DNA of 64,000 nucleotides from Blasia pusilla (taxonomy: Eukaryota > Marchantiophyta > Marchantiopsida > Blasiales), in the NCBI GenBank assembly GCA_050084515.1, contig CM114275.1, forward strand, positions 3,286,001 to 3,350,000. Reading direction: 5' to 3'. The notes below the pieces were generated by a model that did not search any database, was not told where the DNA came from, and was given only the letters and a program-made list of their open reading frames with translations. The position numbers and the translations under genes are program-made. Each line of letters begins with the position of its first letter. Positions within the stretch are counted from its first letter, which is position 1. Below, in pieces: positions 62,073 to 64,000 of the stretch.

Positions 62073-62385
62073 ATTATCGTGCGCATACACATCGCTACAT
62101 AACATACATCGCTGTTATTGAACACATACACAAACACGCACGATCCCATGCTAACTCATGGCATCCAAACGAGACAAGAAGTACTAAAATATCTCTAATC
62201 GCCCCCCTAGCTGGTGGTTAGGTCCCTCTAACTCCAGATAGCCATCTATCCCTATCTACCATGACATACATCTCTCGGACGCTAAGAGCAAGAAGGCCGA
62301 GTGCTCATGTGGCCCCATCGTTAGTCGCCTTCCTGTCATCTATGTCGCAGAAAAAGTCGGAAACGAAACCTACCTAGTATATCCT

Positions 62386-62802
62386 CTATGTACATTTGGG
62401 ACACATCCATCGTCTCTGAGGAACCCTAGTGAGAGATGGCATCAAACACGCCATATGCCAACCTCTCGAACATCCATCACAGACTAGCATCGTGGCCGTA
62501 CCACGGGGAGAATCACACAACATACAACGCAAGCATACAGGAACTACTGCTAAGCTCGGATCTACTATACCATCAATGCTAGGAAGGTGACATGGGGCAC
62601 AATTACGTACATGATCCTTCCAAACCATACCATCGTGTCCCTCTAGCAAGAGAACACCGGATGGCAAAACATCACACACTCTCAAGATAGTGCGCCCTGC
62701 AATCACATCCAACGTCGTCGGTGCCGTCTGCTGCAAGTAGATATAATCTCCCTGATGAAACCTCCGGATAGTTGGTCGATAACCACCCCCGAATTGTCGC
62801 AT
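62386..62802 (-). pseudogene. copy 2 integrase C-terminus and PHD finger
   Basis: The architecture matches 4840-5265: the SH3-like FHQGDYIYLQQ through MVWKDHVRN, then CMLC, CDGC, GWHMAC and RRWMCPKC. All eight C4HC3 ligands are present and the stop follows the last one. PPL is replaced by PSL. It overlaps in a different frame with the preceding segment (62899-62672), so a frameshift separates it from the core. Confidence 0.85.
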
Positions 62803-63061
62803 ACCTCAACGTATCCCGATGGTGCGCAATCGCCAAGTTCTCGAACGTCATGGGCATCACTCTCCGAAACAACTCAACCCTCTGAGAACATGCTCGCATC
62901 TATACATCTGGGTCATCAAGGTCCATCACCTCACCAGCATCTCGACGAATGACCGCAGGTAAATCTGGCTCTCGGCCATAAAGTAGCAAGTACGGTGAAA
63001 AAGACGCTAAGGATGCTCGCTCTGAATCAGATCCCATCGCCAACCAGGGCAACTGGAGGTC

Positions 63062-63631
63062 CTAATCTCCTAGGTGACCTCTCTGCAAGCCATACTTGCG
63101 TAAATCCCTCTTCACCGTTTGCACAACTCTCTCCGCTAATCTATCCGCCTCAAGATGATCTCGCGAAGTCGTACGATGGTCGATCAGTGCCTGATCACAC
63201 AAGGTCTGGAACTCACCGCGAAGCTTGGTACCATGGTCTGTCAATACCTCAGCCCGTGCGCCATAATGACTCAGCACTCTGTCAAGGAAGGCATAAGCTA
63301 CTCCCTCACTCGCTTTATCAGGCAATGCAACTAACTCGATCCACTTCGAGAAGTGCTCGACCGTCACCAACACATAACGACTGTGACGCTCCGTCAAAGG
63401 CAAAGGTCCTGCATAATCCGAACTCCATCTATACCCTAAGCCCATGATCGGTAATGGATGCAACTGTGGAGTCGCAGCATTGAACGATGCTCGGACCCGA
63501 TCACACACCATGCACCTGACAAAAAACCGCTGAAGGTCAGTCTGGATGCCTCGCCACCAATACTGAATCTGGAGCAAGTTGTACGTCCGCTTCACCCCAA
63601 AATGACCCAACTCCTCGTGGGCATGCTGCAC
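63062..63631 (-). pseudogene. copy 2 integrase core
   Basis: One open segment holds the zinc domain (HAHEELGHFG...CMVC) and the core with D (SSDYAGPLPL), D (LTDHGT) and E (HLEADRLAERV). It ends at a stop after HLGD. It is better preserved than the copy 1 integrase, which needs several frame changes. Confidence 0.88.
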
Positions 63632-64000
63632 TAGTCATGCTCTTTGCGAAGGATGTGGCACTACGCGTACTCTGCCATCCTCCCAAACCCTCAAAACATG
63701 TGTCCCCTCCCAACGGAACCGTCTGGCCCGCTGTAGGATCCGATCCCGCTGTCTGGCACCCACGGTGCTCGCAACGCTGCCAGTACGAAGGTACTCCAAG
63801 ACTACTCCATCATCATGAATATCTCGGCCATCTGTCGTCTCCTCACTGGCCTCGCGATCCAAGGACTCTCCACTAGACCTCGCCATCGAAGTCTCCACAC
63901 TCTGGCTCTCCATAGCCAACATGCCTAAATAGGCTGACGCGTGTCATCTTGGCACTAACTCCTCATCACTCTCTCCATACCATCGAGCTCCAATCGCATC

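Larger units (their letters stand above)
62073..64000 (-). mobile_element. Ty3/gypsy element with PHD finger, copy 2 (runs off the window)
   Basis: It holds the 3' part of the same family as 4.6-12 kb. A short LTR-like end is at 62075-62197, followed by a polypurine tract (AGGGGGGCGA in element sense), the PHD finger and integrase C-terminus (62802-62386), the integrase core (63631-63062) and the RNase H to integrase linker (63922-63635). RT, methyltransferase and gag would lie beyond 64000. Integrase and linker are separated by a stop near 63632. Confidence 0.85.

Overview
The window is nuclear DNA of a land plant. Three host genes have many small GT-AG introns and encode proteins that align along their whole length with plant families. 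The spaces between and inside them are filled with retrotransposons, DNA transposons, MITEs and CT microsatellites. The lineage is not resolved. I lean towards a non-flowering land plant, because a Ty3/gypsy element here carries a cytosine methyltransferase domain, which I do not know from flowering plants. That is inference.

Layout. 1-14.4 kb is transposon territory: an LTR-like repeat (1675-2532), a decayed Ty3/gypsy element on the minus strand (about 4628-12060) and a gypsy RT scrap (13.2-13.6 kb). 15392-30713 (+) is a 15-exon gene for a DUF726/TMCO4-like membrane alpha/beta-hydrolase of 704 residues. Its intron 4 holds two minus-strand LINE fragments, and its intron 6 holds a complete Ty1/copia insertion with a perfect 5-bp target duplication. 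34922-40251 (-) is a 17-exon cytosolic phosphoglucomutase gene (580 residues). 43.9-44.5 kb holds MITEs joined through shared TAA sites. 48.2-51.3 kb is a decayed PIF/Harbinger transposon with its Myb-like and DDE nuclease ORFs. 52-56.5 kb holds a broken unknown ORF, a gypsy remnant, another LTR-like copy and a 32-bp minisatellite. 57363-59701 (+) is a six-exon SGNH/GDSL esterase gene (248 residues). 61.4 kb to the window end is an LTR-like copy followed by the 3' part of a second gypsy element of the same family.

Most interesting object. The 4.6-12 kb gypsy element had an ancestral order of gag, protease, C5-cytosine methyltransferase, RT, RNase H, integrase and a C-terminal PHD finger. The methyltransferase lies in the protease frame and keeps motifs I, IV (PCQ), VI (ENV), VIII and X. 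The PHD finger keeps all eight zinc ligands and is also intact in the second copy. A DNA-methylation writer and a histone-tail-reader fold therefore ride on one retrotransposon. Both copies are dead (stops, frameshifts, YIAD in place of YIDD in the RT).

The three host genes look intact and independent: a putative lipase-like membrane protein, a central sugar-phosphate enzyme and a small esterase. Nothing suggests they work together. The retroelements inside the DUF726 gene are all antisense to it.
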